A stretch of 64,000 bases of DNA from Stomoxys calcitrans (GCF_963082655.1 NC_081552.1:68121465-68185464); one strand, 5' to 3'. Shown: positions 23,263 to 34,982, counted from the first letter of the stretch. Numbers and translations are program-made. Notes: generated by a model from the letters alone, not told the origin.

Positions 23263-24166
23263 AACAAATAAAAAGGCATTAAATCCGACCGTGCCGAACT
23301 TTGGATGCCCACCACCTCGGGTATATATGTAAATCCCATTTAGTCACAATCCGGGGAAAATTGGATAACTTAAGCACCCAAATTCGGCACGGACATTGAG
23401 TGGTTAAAATATTGGTCTTTTTGGCAGATATATCCAATATAAACCGACCTGAACCATATTAAGGTCGGATATCGTGAGGCTCAGAAAAACTCGCTGTTTC
23501 AAATTTCAGCGAAATCGGATAAAATATAAAGCTTTTATGGCTTTCAGACTTAATCGGAAGATCGATCTATATGGCAGCTATATCTATTTTTTGTCCACAT
23601 TTTGTTCAGATATCGAGAGGCTTAAAATAACCCACTGTTTTAAACTTCAGCGAAATCGGGTAATAAATAAAGCTTTTATGGCCTTCAGACCCTTTATCGG
23701 GAGATCGGTCTATATGGTAGCTATATCTAAATATAGTCCGATCTGAACCATATTTGGGTCAGTTGTCGGGAAGCCTTAAACTACTCACTGTTTAAAATTT
23801 CAGCAAAATCGGATGAAAAATAAAGTTTTTATGGCCATTAGACCCTTTATCAGAAAATCGGTCTATATAGCAGCTATATCCAAATATGTTCCGATTAGGC
23901 CCGTTCCAGAACTTAACCAGCGTGCATCAAAAAGACGTATCTGTGCCAAATTTCAGCTCAATAACTCAATTTTTGAAGGCTCTAGAGTGATTACAACAGA
24001 CGGATGGACAGACGGACAGACACACGGACATCGTAAAACCGTCTTAGAATTTTACGACGATCCGAAATTTATATACTTTGTAGGGTCGGCAATTGATATA
24101 TCGATGTGTTGCAAACGGAATGACTAAGTGAATATACCCCCTATCCTACGGTGGTTTGTATAAAAA
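23263..24166 (+). mobile_element. Family A (beta), uninterrupted paralogue of the 13960 copy
   Basis: Start GGCATTAAATCCGACCGTGC and CGAACTTTGGATGCCCACCA, then CCAAATTCGGCACGGACATT and GAGTGGTTAAAATATTGGTC. This is the position where the 13960 copy carries MITEs. Four beta monomers, a GATGGACAGACGGACAGACA block, and the right end CCTATCCTACGGTGGTTTGT follow. Confidence 0.87.
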
Positions 24167-25474
24167 TATTATTGTATCAGATTGTTGTGTTTGAAAAAAA
24201 AAATTTAATGAACCTGATTTAGTTTATTTTAAAAACTCTTAATTGCAAATGAGCCTTGTTAGATTAAGATAGCAATTTCTAAGACTTTAAGCATATATAT
24301 TTTATCCCTTTTTTCAACATTTCTATTATCGGCATAGTGCATTGAATAAATTGTTTTCTAATATGAATTGGTAATTCGAGCCAATTGTGTTTTCATACGA
24401 ATGATGTGGTAGCAACATACTAGGAGGATGGTCATTTTTGTGGTCCTGTATTATGATTATTGGCGCGACTAGCGCCAAGGCTAGGGTGCGTAATGACGCG
24501 CAATCTCTCATGACATCAGAGAGATAGATCACTGTTTGAAGAGTTGAATATGTAGACTTTTGTGGGGAATTTCATTATTTAGTAACACAGGACATTTTGT
24601 TTCGTTTTTTTTTTTAGTTTTTAGCTTCTCTACTAAAAAGGGAGTCTAGAATAATTTTCTTGTAATAATACTAGCTCTGCGGAGAAGGGCGAGAACCCCC
24701 CACCCGACTGAATTTAGCTATGGCTCCCGCAGTCCTCTTTCATCGGTAGCAACATTTTACCAACAGCAATACTATTGTCTGTCCAGTAGTGGTAGTACGT
24801 TTACATTGGTCACTAAATCCGGATTTATGGCTTTTACGAGATTTAAGTGCTAAACCCTGTGCTTTTTTTTGCAGGTTTTATCATACAAAAATAAGTTCCA
24901 TTTTTGCAGGATATATTTTTAAATCCCAAATAAACCCGATTTCATGGCTGAATAATCAATAAAAGTACCAAAATATACTACTGTTTTGAGAAATTGTGGA
25001 TGGATGTATGTCATATGCACATTCATATATACGCATCTACGCTTGTGTATGTCACTTAAATCCCCTAAAACGAAGTGTAAACGGACAGGATATGATTTTA
25101 GATTTAGTTAAATCTTGATCAAAAAATTCCAGTGTAAACGTGCTATTGCATAAAATTCCTAATTTTAGCAAAATCTAATAAAATTTTGGAAGTTTATGGG
25201 CCAAGAAGTAAAATCATAACTTAAATGCTTAAATGGAAGCTGTACTTGAACTACTCTATCAAAAAGTATATGGACATACCTCTTTCCCCTTTCATGCCAT
25301 AGTGATTTTATTTAAAAACAGATGGGCATACATTCGAAGCACAAATTCCTTTTGCTGTATGGAAAAGCAGACTTCGTTGAAGATATTTTACTTAAATGTG
25401 GGTTAAGGGTTGATGGCTTTAAGCGATTACTGGGGAAATATATCAAAATATTTTCGAATATCGGATCATAAAAT
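24167..25474. other. No recognised gene; short GC-richer block
   Basis: At 24670-24735, CTAGCTCTGCGGAGAAGGGC and CCCCCCACCCGACTG faintly resemble the start of family B, but no body follows. The rest is AT-rich. GTTTACATTGGTCACTAAAT (24800) and CCAGTGTAAACGTGC (25130) show no wider repeat. Confidence 0.35.
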
Positions 25475-26126
25475 AACAGGTAATAGCGTGCTTAGTTCGG
25501 CCGGGCCGAATCTTGGGAATCCACCACCATGGATTCTGCTAATAACTTGTATACAAACTAAATTTAGTTGAACGGCAAAATTTTACTCTACATACCAGTT
25601 CTGTTCTGTCAAACCAGCAGAAATTAAAGCTTCTAGGAACTGAACAAGGAAGATCAAAAGACCCGTTTATATGGAAGCTTTATCAGGTTATAGACCGGAA
25701 AAATTGGACAAATATTGCGGCTTGTAAGGGTTTAAGAAGACAAATCGGGAGATCAGTGTATATGGGAGCTATATTATGGTATATACCGTTTTGGACCGTA
25801 CTTGACACAGTTGTTGGAAGTTTTAACAGAACACTATATGCAAAATTTTAGCGAAATCAGACAAAAATTGCGGTTTGTAAGAAGTCAAATCGGGAGATCG
25901 GTTTATAAGGGACCCCAAACGAACCACATTAATATGAAGTATCTGTGCATAACTTCAAGAGGCTAGCTTTACGCGTTCGACCGCTATCGTGGTTTCGACA
26001 AACGGACGGACCTGGCTAGATCGACTCAGAACATATGTATACTTTATGGGGTCCTAGAATATTTCGAATTGTTACAAACGGAATGACTAAGTAGTATACC
26101 CCCATCCTATGGTGGTGGGTATAAGA
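25475..26126 (+). mobile_element. Family A element with both ends
   Basis: AACAGGTAATAGCGTGCTTA, palindrome TTCGGCCGGGCCGAA intact, two to three monomers, ACGGACGGACCTGGCTAGAT, right end CCCCATCCTATGGTGGTGGG and TATAAGAG. Both termini are good; the body is short. Confidence 0.88.
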
Positions 26127-26630
26127 GTTTTAAGAGTTTTTCAACACTAACACTATGTTTAAATCGAAGCTGTTTTGAGCAAACGACTTGTTTTCCCTTT
26201 ACAATTTATAAGGGCAAAACGACTCGTTTGCCACAAAAACGAGTCATTCAAGGCATGTGAGCTAAATAAACAAAGCCCTGAATAATGTAAAAAAATTAAA
26301 ATTGATTTTTTTCCAAAAAAAAATTTTAAATCAACAAAATTTCAAAATATAGTAAGAAAGATATATCTTAACAGTAGTGCATCTTAACATTTATGTTGGA
26401 GTGTGAAGAAGTGCGATTTTCAATTTTTTGGCGCCACGTTGTCCATTCGAGAATTTCGCAGGAAATATGTATTAAAAAGTGGTTCCAGTGTTTATTCACT
26501 AGACATTATGCATACATTGCACGGAGAGGTATTTGTACCTCAAAATGGCGCCTATTCCCGATATAGGAAACGATTTTGATTTATGACAAAAAAGACAAAA
26601 TTCCATTACGATGTCCGAAAATACAGCAAT
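26127..26630. other. AT-rich spacer with an imperfect inverted repeat
   Basis: GAGCAAACGACTTGTTTTCC (26177) and AGGGCAAAACGACTCGTTTG (26210) are imperfect inverted copies. No gene seen. Confidence 0.4.
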
Positions 26631-27159
26631 CGGCCGGGCCGAATCTTATTAACTCTCCACCATGGATCGCATTTGTCGAGTTCTTTTCCCGGAATCTCTT
26701 TTCGAAGGTCATGAGAAAAGTCGTTGTACAAAATTTCAGCCAAATCAGATAACTATTGCGACCTCTAGAGGCTCAAGATGTCAAGATCTCAGATCGGTTT
26801 ATATGACAGCTATCAGGTTATAGTCCACACTTCGCACAGTTGTTGGAAATCATAACAAAACACCTCATGCAGCTATATCAAAACATGGACCAATATGGCC
26901 CATTTACAATCCCAACCGACCTACACTAATAAGAAGTTTTCGTGCAAAATTTCAAGCGTCTAGCTTTATGCCTTCGCAAGTTAGCGAGCATTCAACAGAC
27001 AGACGGACGGACGGACAGACGGACATGGTTAGATCGACTTAAAATGTCATGACGATTAAGAATATATCTTCTTTATGGGGTCTCAGAGAAATATTTCGAT
27101 GAGTTGCAAACAGAATGACGAAATTAGTATACCCCTATCCTATGGTGGAGGGTATAAAA
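26631..27159 (+). mobile_element. Family A element, 5'-clipped
   Basis: It begins at CGGCCGGGCCGAATCTTATT, so the outermost 20 bp are absent, as in the 8301 copy. One full and one partial monomer follow, then a longer GACGGACGGACGGACAGACG microsatellite and an intact right end CCTATCCTATGGTGGAGGGT. Confidence 0.87.
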
Positions 27160-27534
27160 CAGAAAAAGTTCAAGTCACCGATTTTATTTTATTTTAAAAG
27201 GGAGTCAACTATAACTTCAAGCATTCAGCAGCCTAAAAAAATAATTTACTCTACAATGGTCTCTCGAAATGATTTTTTTTCCGAAATTGGTCAAATTTGC
27301 TCACAAATTGGACAATTAAAAAAAATCCGTTCTGAGATATTTTCAAAAAAAGGTAGTTCTAGCTGTAAACTAACTCACTGTGTTCGTGATAATTGCTACA
27401 AGTTGCAACCTTATCGATTCTTTGCAATTTTCGTATAGTAAAAATAATGTTCGACATGTGCGTTTTCTTTGCTATATATGTATATACCATATAGCCATTA
27501 AAGTACATATAAGATAAAATATGTATTAAAGATC

Positions 27535-27905
27535 TATATCTAAATCTGGTCCGATGTTGTCTTGTACACATATTAATACCTCTAATGTCTTATGCTAAAT
27601 TTTGCAAAGATCGTATCAGAATTACGTCGATTTCAGTCATACAAATGTATTTCGAGTGAAAGATATATATGGGAGCTATACCTAAATGTGAACCGATTTT
27701 AATGAAATTTGGCAGGCGTTTGGAGACATCAAATGGTACACTTTTTATTAAATTTGGTAAAGATCGGACTAAAAATGTGGCTACTACAACCATAAAAGCA
27801 CATATCTACATCTTAACCGATTTTTTCCAATTTTAATATTTTTCATTGCCAAACATCCTTGTAAATTTTCATCAAGATTGGACGCTTCCCTGAATTGATC
27901 TCCAT
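27535..27905 (+). mobile_element. Diverged family A-like monomers
   Basis: ATATCTAAATCTGGTCCGAT and GGGAGCTATACCTAAATGTG with AACCGATTTTAATGAAATTT resemble family A monomers but at low identity. It may be an old subfamily. It is truncated by the MITE at 27910. Nothing was recognised in 27160-27534. Confidence 0.45.
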
Positions 27906-27909
27906 TTTA

Positions 27910-28145
27910 TTGGGTTGCCCAAAAAGTAATTGCGGATTTTTAAAAGAAAGTAAATGCATTTTTAATAAAACTTAGAATGAATTTTAATCAAATATACTTT
28001 TTTTACACTTTTTTTCTAAAGCAAGCTAAAAGTAACAGCTGATAACTGACAGAAGAAAGAATGCAATTACAGAGTCACAAGCTGTGAAAAAATTTGTCAA
28101 CGCCGACTATATGAAAAATCCGCAATTACTTTTTGGGCAACCCAA
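27910..28145 (+). mobile_element. mariner MITE, intact TIRs
   Basis: A 236-bp element with TTGGGTTGCCCAAAAAGTAA at the left and TTACTTTTTGGGCAACCCAA at the right, flanked by TA (27908-27909, 28146-28147). Apart from small indels it is the same as 4925-5161, so these copies are young. Confidence 0.95.
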
Positions 28146-28215
28146 TAGATGCCAAATACTCCACTGTGCATTGTGCGACTTCAGAATATATCTCACCGCT
28201 TAGAGGCCTCAGATG

Positions 28216-28440
28216 TATCCTCCACGGAGCACAGTGGGATAGAACCGAAAAAAACTAGTAAAATATTATACCATTTAAGAATGGATAGAGACAACTCTTT
28301 GACATTTAAATAGTTAAAGCTGAGGTATCATCGAGATCATTTGCAAAATTTCAAGGTTGGTCACCTCCGTATTTCGAAAAATTGTTCGTGCTACCAAATC
28401 TTCATTTGTGGTCCGATTTTCAAAATTCTTTTTCTGCTGG
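28216..28440 (+). repeat. Family C dispersed repeat, copy 1
   Basis: AGTGGGATAGAACCGAAAAA, GAATGGATAGAGACAACTCT, TTGACATTTAAATAG and ATCGAGATCATTTGCAAAAT, then TTTCAAGGTTGGTCACCTCC. The same order of phrases occurs at 43150-43350 (+) and in reverse at 41030-41215. No ORF. The class is unknown. Confidence 0.6.
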
Positions 28441-28816
28441 ATAGCGGTCGTTCGAACTTCTCCATATCTGACGATGTGTGTAAGCATCCCTTCCCCATCC
28501 CAGAAGCCGATTTATGTAGAAGCAATATCAATGCATAAACCAAATAAAACCAAGGTTAATAAAGTAAATTGTAGTCATGAGAGAATCATTGTACAATATG
28601 TTAGCCTAATCGGATGAAAATTGCTCCCTTTATAGGCGCAATGTATCTTAAGGATACATTCAGTTTAACTTTTCGATTTAACTTTTGCTATAGTATAAAC
28701 CGATATTTAGTCAAGAAATTAAATATCGATAGTGCCATCGATATTTTGCCGGCTCTACTTCAACCCGAATCGTGTGCCATATATAGGAAGGCCAGTCAGT
28801 AATGAGACTTATTTAT

Positions 28817-29030
28817 TTAAAGGCTGTCTTGTACTAAATCTCCAATGCTTAGCGACGGAAGAAGAAAAACATGTGGACTACTCTTAGCAGGAATACAAGA
28901 TCTGTATCTCTCATTCTGCGTTCCCGTGAATAGTTTAAAGGTAGGAATTCTTAGTCCACTAATCACTCGTCCACACACCCATGGATCGTGGATAAGAACA
29001 ACGTCAAATACCCCTGCCATCAGAGGTAGA
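28817..29030 (-). pseudogene. N-terminal endonuclease fragment of a Jockey/R1-group LINE
   Basis: On the minus strand about 67 codons read MAGVFDVVLIHDPWVCGRVI, then SGLRIPTFKLFTGTQNERYR and SCIPAKSSPHVFLLPSLSIGDLV. The order (DVVLIxEPW, Gly-Leu plus a tyrosine or lysine, RxCI, then an acidic or Gly-Asp-Leu-Val strand) is that of the first strands of an exonuclease-endonuclease-phosphatase domain in LINE ORF2. The usual catalytic Glu of the QEPW motif is replaced (HDPW). It is truncated at both ends. The first residue shown is only the first Met in frame, not a start. No other part of this element was found nearby. Confidence 0.7.
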
Positions 29031-30235
29031 AATATTTTTTTTTTTTTCTTAGAAAAACAGAAAATTATATATTCTTAAATTCTTTTTTCCAGTTTAGCCA
29101 ATTTAATTTATAAATAACTACCTACGTGTTGTTAAGAGTGGCGGCTTTTCTTTTTGTCTTGCAAAACTTTGTACAGCGTACCATCTGTTTTTGCTGTAGA
29201 AAAATATGTCCTATAAGCAATTGTGCGTTGGTACGTGAGCGTTGCTCTTCGTTTGCGAGGCTTTATTTTTCATTCTCGCCGACTTGTCAAGCTTGTGTCA
29301 CATTATCCAGTTAGCTCGTTTTGTAGGCGGCGGTTTTCCTATCTTGGCCCTAGACTTGTGTCTTGTGCAAAGTTAGAGACAACACAAATCCACTTTTTCG
29401 TCTTTGGAATATTAGCCGCTTTTCACAACGATGCTTCGTTGATAGCATTGTTGTACACTCATACAAGGACCTACAATGTCAAGTGGCATTTAAAAGGAAG
29501 CTTATAAAATTTACACATAAAGCTTAACAAATTGTTTGCTAAAACACACATGTAAATACTTAAGGGAAACCATATGGCACACAACCAAACAAGCATTCAC
29601 ATATTTGTTTCTTGGAAAGTATTGGGCTCGAAAACACACGTGAATACTTGAGGGCATAGCAACATTTGCACATACATATGTAGTATATCTTTGTAATGGC
29701 AGCATCTTTCCACATCAAAGAAAATGCTTCAGTGCTTAATCTTTAGCACAGACTTGGGTTTTATTGATTTTACAAAAATGTAAGAATCATCTTAGGAATT
29801 TGAAAAATAAATGTTGTAGGAATTTAAGCAATTTTCAGCTGAAAATCAGTAAAGCATTTTAGTCGGTTTTTTTGTGCAAGCCCAAAAATATGCTGTAATT
29901 CATAAATAGGCTTTAGTGCTTAATTTTATGCTGTTTCTAGCTATTTTTTTTTTGCTGTTTCCAAGAAGCCATTACAAAGGAAATTCATATCTACTTGAGA
30001 TGTGCCCACATGTAATGGCTATGGTTTGGATAATATGCAAACAATAAATACTGATAAGACTTTTGTGATAAGCTCTTAATTTATATTACATCTGGTCTAT
30101 TTGGGAGCTTGCATCTAAAGGTATGCTTTAATATGATAACGTTGTAATTTTGTGTAACATTTTAAACCATGATAGAATTTTTGCGATTAGGAAGCTAAAA
30201 ATAATGTTGATTTTAATAAAAACAGCATACGAAAA
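29031..30235. other. No recognised element; GC-richer block at 29110-29470
   Basis: 29110-29470 is richer in GC than its surroundings and pyrimidine-rich on plus (GCTTGTGTCACATTATCC, GGCGGCGGTTTTCC). It could be a solo LTR or an exon, but I found no paired LTR, primer-binding site or convincing frame. The rest is AT-rich. Confidence 0.3.
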
Positions 30236-30425
30236 TTGTTATACCCTCTAACATAGGATAGGGGTTTAGTAATTTTGTCATTCTGTTTACAACACCTTGA
30301 AATATTTGTCTAAATTCCATAGAGTATATAATTTTTTGATCGTCATGATATTTTAAGTGGATGTAGCCATGTCCGTCCGTCTTTCTGGCTGTCGAAAGCA
30401 CACTAACTTTCGAATAAATCTACAC
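30236..30425 (-). mobile_element. Family A right-end fragment, reverse
   Basis: TTATACCCTCTAACATAGGA, TTTTGTCATTCTGTTTACAA and GTCCGTCCGTCTTTCTGG, ending near CTAACTTTCGAATAAATC. The right end and microsatellite only, no monomer body. 30426-30867 is AT-rich without features. Confidence 0.78.
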
Positions 30426-30867
30426 CCAGAAAAATTAGTCTGCTGATATTTAATTGAAAATGTTTAACTTTTGAATGAATACATTCAAAAATTTTGAACT
30501 CCGAATCAACAATTGAGTCATTTGTTATATATAGCAATTTCGGTCGTCCGTTTTTTGTTCAAAAGCATATATTAAAAAGTAGTAGCTTTTTGTCTGCTGT
30601 TATTTAAATTCAATCAAAAATTAGCAAATTGTAAAAATTTTAAGTTTTATGCATGTAAAATTGAAAACTAAGATGGAATTAAAAAATTTTTGAAATATTT
30701 ATGACATTTTTGAGCTTTATTTTAACTTTTCAAAATTGGAAAATAGCAATAAATGTTTGCTGTTTTAGCTGTTTTTAGTTGTCCCCTTTTCAGCAAACTT
30801 TGCTGCTGTTTTGCTGTTGTTACTGACAAATTTCTATGAGTGTAGGCGCTTGAAATTTCAGAGAGGA

Positions 30868-31660
30868 GCACGCCCGGGATAAAAATATTGTACCCACAAC
30901 TGAAGAATACGGATACATCCATTTTGCCATTCCGTTTGCAAAACTTCAATATATTACTTTTTTGACCATTGTTCGGCGTAAAAATCTAAGACGATCTAGC
31001 CATGTCCGTTCGTCTGTCTGTTTAAAAATGAATATATTGAACTGAACTTTAAGTTCGGAGATGGGCTATATAGAACTTTATTGTGATATAGCCCCTATAT
31101 AGAACAATCTCCAGATTTAGGGTATTGCTTCTTAAAAGCCGCATTGGGCACATCGAGTTGCATTTGGACCATAGATATTAGTACCGAGTATATTCTAGAT
31201 CGGTATATATATGGGTATAGGTGCCATATATATCGATCACCCAATTTAAGGTCTTAGGTCCATACAAGCCGTATTTATTACCCGAATTCGCTAAAATTTT
31301 GCATAATGATTTATGTGAAGATCTTCGATATCAATGCCAAATATAATTCAAATCGGTACATATTCAAAAGTAGCCCCCTCTCTCGATTTAGGGTCTTAGG
31401 CTCTAAGCCGCACCTCATTTCGCTGAAATTTGCCACAGTGAGTAGTGTTAGCATCCTCAATATGCACGTAAATTATGGTTATGGCCGCACCTCATTTCGC
31501 TGAAATTTGCCACAGTGAGTAGTGTTAGCATCCTCAATATGCACGTAAATTATGGTCTATATTGGATATATTATTGCGAAAAGACCACTAACACTTGTGC
31601 CAACTATAGTTTAAACGTTGAGTGTAGCGGACGCGTTTTCATTTCGCTCCTCGAAAATTA
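30868..31660 (-). mobile_element. Family A (beta-like), reverse, right part of a split copy
   Basis: GGGATAAAAATATTGTACCC and CCATTTTGCCATTCCGTTTG mark the right end; about four diverged monomers (AATTTAAGGTCTTAGGTCC) follow. The copy is interrupted near 31690 by LINE-like sequence and resumes at 32575-32815 with the same monomer type (GGTTTAAGGTCTAAGACCC). Confidence 0.65.
31407..31560. repeat. 77-bp tandem duplication, 73 bp identical
   Basis: GCCGCACCTCATTTCGCTGA through AAATTATGGT occurs at 31407 and again at 31484 with no mismatch I can see. It is a recent local duplication inside a much older family A copy. Confidence 0.9.
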
Positions 31661-31689
31661 TCATAACTCGGAGTAGGTCCAAACTATAT

Positions 31690-32570
31690 ACTAGCCTTTA
31701 AGTAAAGGTGGGGTTTCCGTTTCCGATTCGGATAACAACAGTGTCAATGAAACAGTCATCGCAGCCAAATCATGAGGTTAGGTGTGCGAGGGCTTTGCTA
31801 AGTTCACAAGACGACCGAGAAAGCTAAACGGGCCACGACGAACGAGAGAGGATTATGCACCGGCGCCGCAATTAGGCGAAAGTGTAGAACACTGGTAGAG
31901 ATAGAACTGACGTTCCAAGCACTTTAACGGAAGCTGGAAAGAGAATCAGATCTCCCAAAGATCATAACACTGCTAAAACGCTGCAAAAGGAAAAGAGATT
32001 ATCGCTTTCAAGTTGTCTGGAAAGACTGAGCTAGCCCTCACTCGATGGAGACTTTAGAAATTGCAACGGTTGCTGAGGAAGGCAAAACAGACAGAAAACG
32101 AGGTACTAATAGGGTGCGAGGCGAACTCTCCCCACATTTCGTGGGGTAGTACCAGCATTAATAAATTAACTTGGTTAACCCAAAGCCTTCCGGGTTGACG
32201 AAGCCCGAGTAAAAGGTGTGGGTAAAGAACGTGGGTGAAACAGCGAAACGTTCAGTAGGACGACAAAAATCCTAAGGGGAAATCTGGATCGTGAGAAGAT
32301 GAGGCTATTACTGATAGAAAGTAAGAAGGAGGCAGTATAGCCTTCGGTATACTAACAGGATATATAGCACTACGAGGTGACTTGTGCATAAACGGTGCGG
32401 CAAGTGAAAGCATGTGAAGGGCATGTGGGTAATATGAGACGTTCATATGTCATTGCCCGGCTTTCGTGGCTAACACTTAGGTGGGGACACAAACCACACA
32501 TGAACCAACTTAGGGGCGTGGTATGGAAAAAATTGGGGATTTTGTAAAAAGCGAGGAATTCCTGGGCGGA
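31690..32570 (+). pseudogene. Decayed LINE-like 3' part inserted in family A
   Basis: This block is GC-richer than its flanks and contains a Lys/Arg-rich coding ghost. In one frame near 31910-32150 it reads KLERESDLPKIITLLKRCKR and KRDYRFQVVWKD, then METLEIATVAEEGKTDRKR, with only scattered stops. I do not recognise the protein; an ORF1-type or polyprotein segment of a retroelement is my guess. The last 120 bp (TTGCCCGGCTTTCGTGGCTA, CACTTAGGTGG, GAGGAATTCCT) are shared with 57350-57612 on the opposite strand, which marks this as the 3' end of a mobile element. Insertion split the family A copy. Confidence 0.5.
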
Positions 32571-32574
32571 TTAA

Positions 32575-32815
32575 CATTTAACCCTATATAACCCTCATAT
32601 GGACCCATCACCAGGTTTAAGGTCTAAGACCCATAAATACCACATTTGTTGCTCGATTTCTATGAAGTGCTTTGCTCTTTGACCATCGCACCATTTTTGG
32701 GTATATCCCCCATATACATAAGCTCATTTCCAGGTTCAAGGTCTCTCTCCCACAACCGTCATATCTATTACCCACCACAACACCATACGGTGACTATACT
32801 TAAGCTGCCATGACA
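32575..32815 (-). mobile_element. Family A, left part of the split copy
   Basis: Continuation of the 30868 copy after the LINE-like insertion: CCAGGTTTAAGGTCTAAGAC and ATTACCCACCACAACACCAT (the second resembling the TATACCCACCACCAT motif). The palindrome end is missing. Confidence 0.55.
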
Positions 32816-32839
32816 CGAGACATAAATATGGCTATGGAT

Positions 32840-33430
32840 TTGTGATTACTCGGAGATTGCAACACCTTGTCTCCAGCTTTATTCCGGTGGATGAGAGGCT
32901 AGCCACAATCCGCATAAAAGCCCAATTTTTCAACGTCAGCCTTATTTGTGCCCATACTCCGACGAAAAACAAGGACGGGTAGACCAAAGATATTTTGTAA
33001 GAGCGCCTAGATTTTAACAAGATAGGGATGGAAAATATATTTGGTCCACCAGTCGGAAAATTTTGCCTCCATGTGATAACGTCTATTAATGGATTGAGGC
33101 TATTAGACATCGCCGTGGCAAACAACATAAAAAAATTCACAAAACCACGTGGCTGTCTTCAGATTAAGATATAAGGAACTAAATTGATCACGTAGTAATA
33201 GATTAAAGGCACACATCAAGCGTGTTAGATCTAATCGATCCGATGAGCAAATATAGATTCTGATCATTACCTTGTTGCGGCAAAGGTTCGCACCCGTTTA
33301 AGCGTGGCGAGAAAAGTACAACCTAACACTGCACCTAAGCTGAACATTGAAAAGTTAGAAACACAACCGATGGCAATGGCATACTCCACACGACTGACCC
33401 AACTGCTTGATGAAAGCACTCCATGTTCGG
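32840..33430 (+). pseudogene. LINE endonuclease domain (RTE-like), part 1 of a split gene
   Basis: On the plus strand, across several frameshifts and stops, the text reads VDERLATIRIKAQFFNVSLI and CAHTPTKNKDG (strands around the active site), then ITSINGLRLLDIAVANNI (the ND/GxRLIDFA strand), IDAHIKRVRSNRSDEQ, and RLSVARKVQPNTAPKLNIEK. This is the exonuclease-endonuclease-phosphatase domain of an RTE/BovB-like LINE (the family behind craniofacial-development-protein-2-like proteins). It is heavily decayed. A 102-codon minus-strand frame over the same bases is only a shadow. The gene continues at 34334 after a family A insertion. Confidence 0.72.
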
Positions 33431-33497
33431 ATGATACCAGATGAAGTATAGATATCGGGAGAAAAGGAGAGAGGAAAAACGTCTTTTCCGCAAAAGA

Positions 33498-34333
33498 AAC
33501 AAGTAAAAGGTCGAATCATTTATACCCTCCAGCATGAATCGCATTTGTCAAGTTCTTTATCCGGTATCTCTTAATAGGCAAACAAGGCATAATGCATAAG
33601 AATTGCTGTGCTATTGAAGCTTTACCAGGTTAGGAAACGATTCGAGCCATACTAAGCTTAAATGTAGGATACCATGGAAGATGCCATTGTGCAAAATTTT
33701 AACCAAATTGGATAAAAATTTTGGCTAAAAGGTTCAAGAAGTGAAATCGGGAGATCGGTAAATATGGGAGCTACATTAGGATATTTACCGATTCAGACCA
33801 TATTAAACACGTATGTTAGAGGTCACAGAAAAAGTCACTGTGCAAAATTTTAGCCTAATCGGATAAAAATTACGACTTCTTGAGGGTCAAGAAGTATTAT
33901 CGGGCGATCGGTTTATATGGGAGCTATATCAGGTTTTGCACTGATTCACCCCAGACTAAGCATATTTATGAATATCATAGAAATTGTCATAGTGCAGCCA
34001 AATCGGACAAGAATTACGCCCTCTAGAGAGTCAAGAAATAAAATCGAGAGATCGGTTTATATGGGGTCTATTTCTAAATATGCACCAATATGTCGCATTT
34101 ATAATCCGAACCGACCTTCACTAATAGGAAGTATTTGTGCCATATTTCAAGCGCATAGCTTTACTCTTTCGAAAGCTACCGTGCTTTCCACAGAGAGATA
34201 GACAGGCGGAGAGACGAATTAAAATTTCATGACAATCAAGAATAAATAACTTTAATGGAGTCTAATATTTGAAGGCGTTACAAATGGAATGACAAAATTA
34301 GTATACTCCCATCCTATGGTAGAGCGTATAAAA
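33498..34333 (+). mobile_element. Family A element inserted in a LINE gene
   Basis: ACAAGTAAAAGGTCGAATCA (palindrome largely deleted), ATACCCTCCAGCATGAATCG, three monomers, a degraded microsatellite and the right end CTCCCATCCTATGGTAGAGC. The flanks belong to the same LINE ORF on both sides. The insertion point lies in A-rich sequence (GCAAAAGAA / AAAGGAAATGG). No long target duplication is evident. Confidence 0.87.
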
Positions 34334-34862
34334 GGAAATGGAAAAACGTGAGTGTGAGCGAATTGAGATTAAAGAAGTCAAAATGAGGTATGGAAATTTT
34401 ATCAAAGAATCAAACATCTTACCGATGGTTTTGGTGCAGGCACATCTTCCTTCAGAGACAAAGAAGTAAATCTGTTAACTGATACAGATAGAGTGAAGAG
34501 GATGCCGCTGAAATAATACCTAATGATGGTATAGAATGTTTTTCTTCTAGTCAGAATGAGGACACACACGCTGTTATCAGACTAAAACGCAACAAGGCAG
34601 CAGAAGCCTATAGGGTGCCGGCTGAATTATTTAAGAACGGAGGCGACACGCTGATAAAGCATATGCATCAGCTCGTCTGCACGATCTAGCAGGAAGAACG
34701 CATACCCAATGCGCAAGATACTCCCGAGCGTACTGTGAAAGATTAAAGTCAATGAGAAAATTGGGCCCTATCATCGCGGCTTTAAGCCTGGTAAATCAAC
34801 CATAGAACACATAATTACACTGCGCCATGTCCTGGAAAAGTCCCGAGCTATAAAGACGTTGC
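34334..34862 (+). pseudogene. LINE linker and N-terminal RT, part 2 of the split gene
   Basis: Plus-strand frames read VWKFYQRIKHLTDGFGAGTS and SFRDKEVNLLTDTDRV, then after frameshift AVIRLKRNKAAEAYRVPAEL, FKNGGDTLIKHMHQLV and PYHRGFKPGKSTIEHIITLR followed by HVLEKSRAIKT. These are the pre-RT linker, the NKAxGxDGxPAEL block and the GFRPGKST block that precede the catalytic core of RTE-like reverse transcriptases. The invariant Gly-Ala-Asp in the first block is degraded (EAYRV). Stops occur at IWLEE-equivalent positions. The copy ends near 34862 before the YADD core. Confidence 0.75.
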
Positions 34863-34982
34863 TCGGATTCGAGCAATTTACCCCGGAGTCGGAGTCGAGA
34901 TAATTTTCTCGGTCTCCGGACAAAGTAATAAAAAAAAGTTACAACAAATAAAAATTTAGTTCTAAAATTTATTTACAATTAA

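Noticed and set aside
32832..33140. 102-codon minus-strand open frame
   Set aside because: Antisense shadow of the plus-strand LINE endonuclease remnant.
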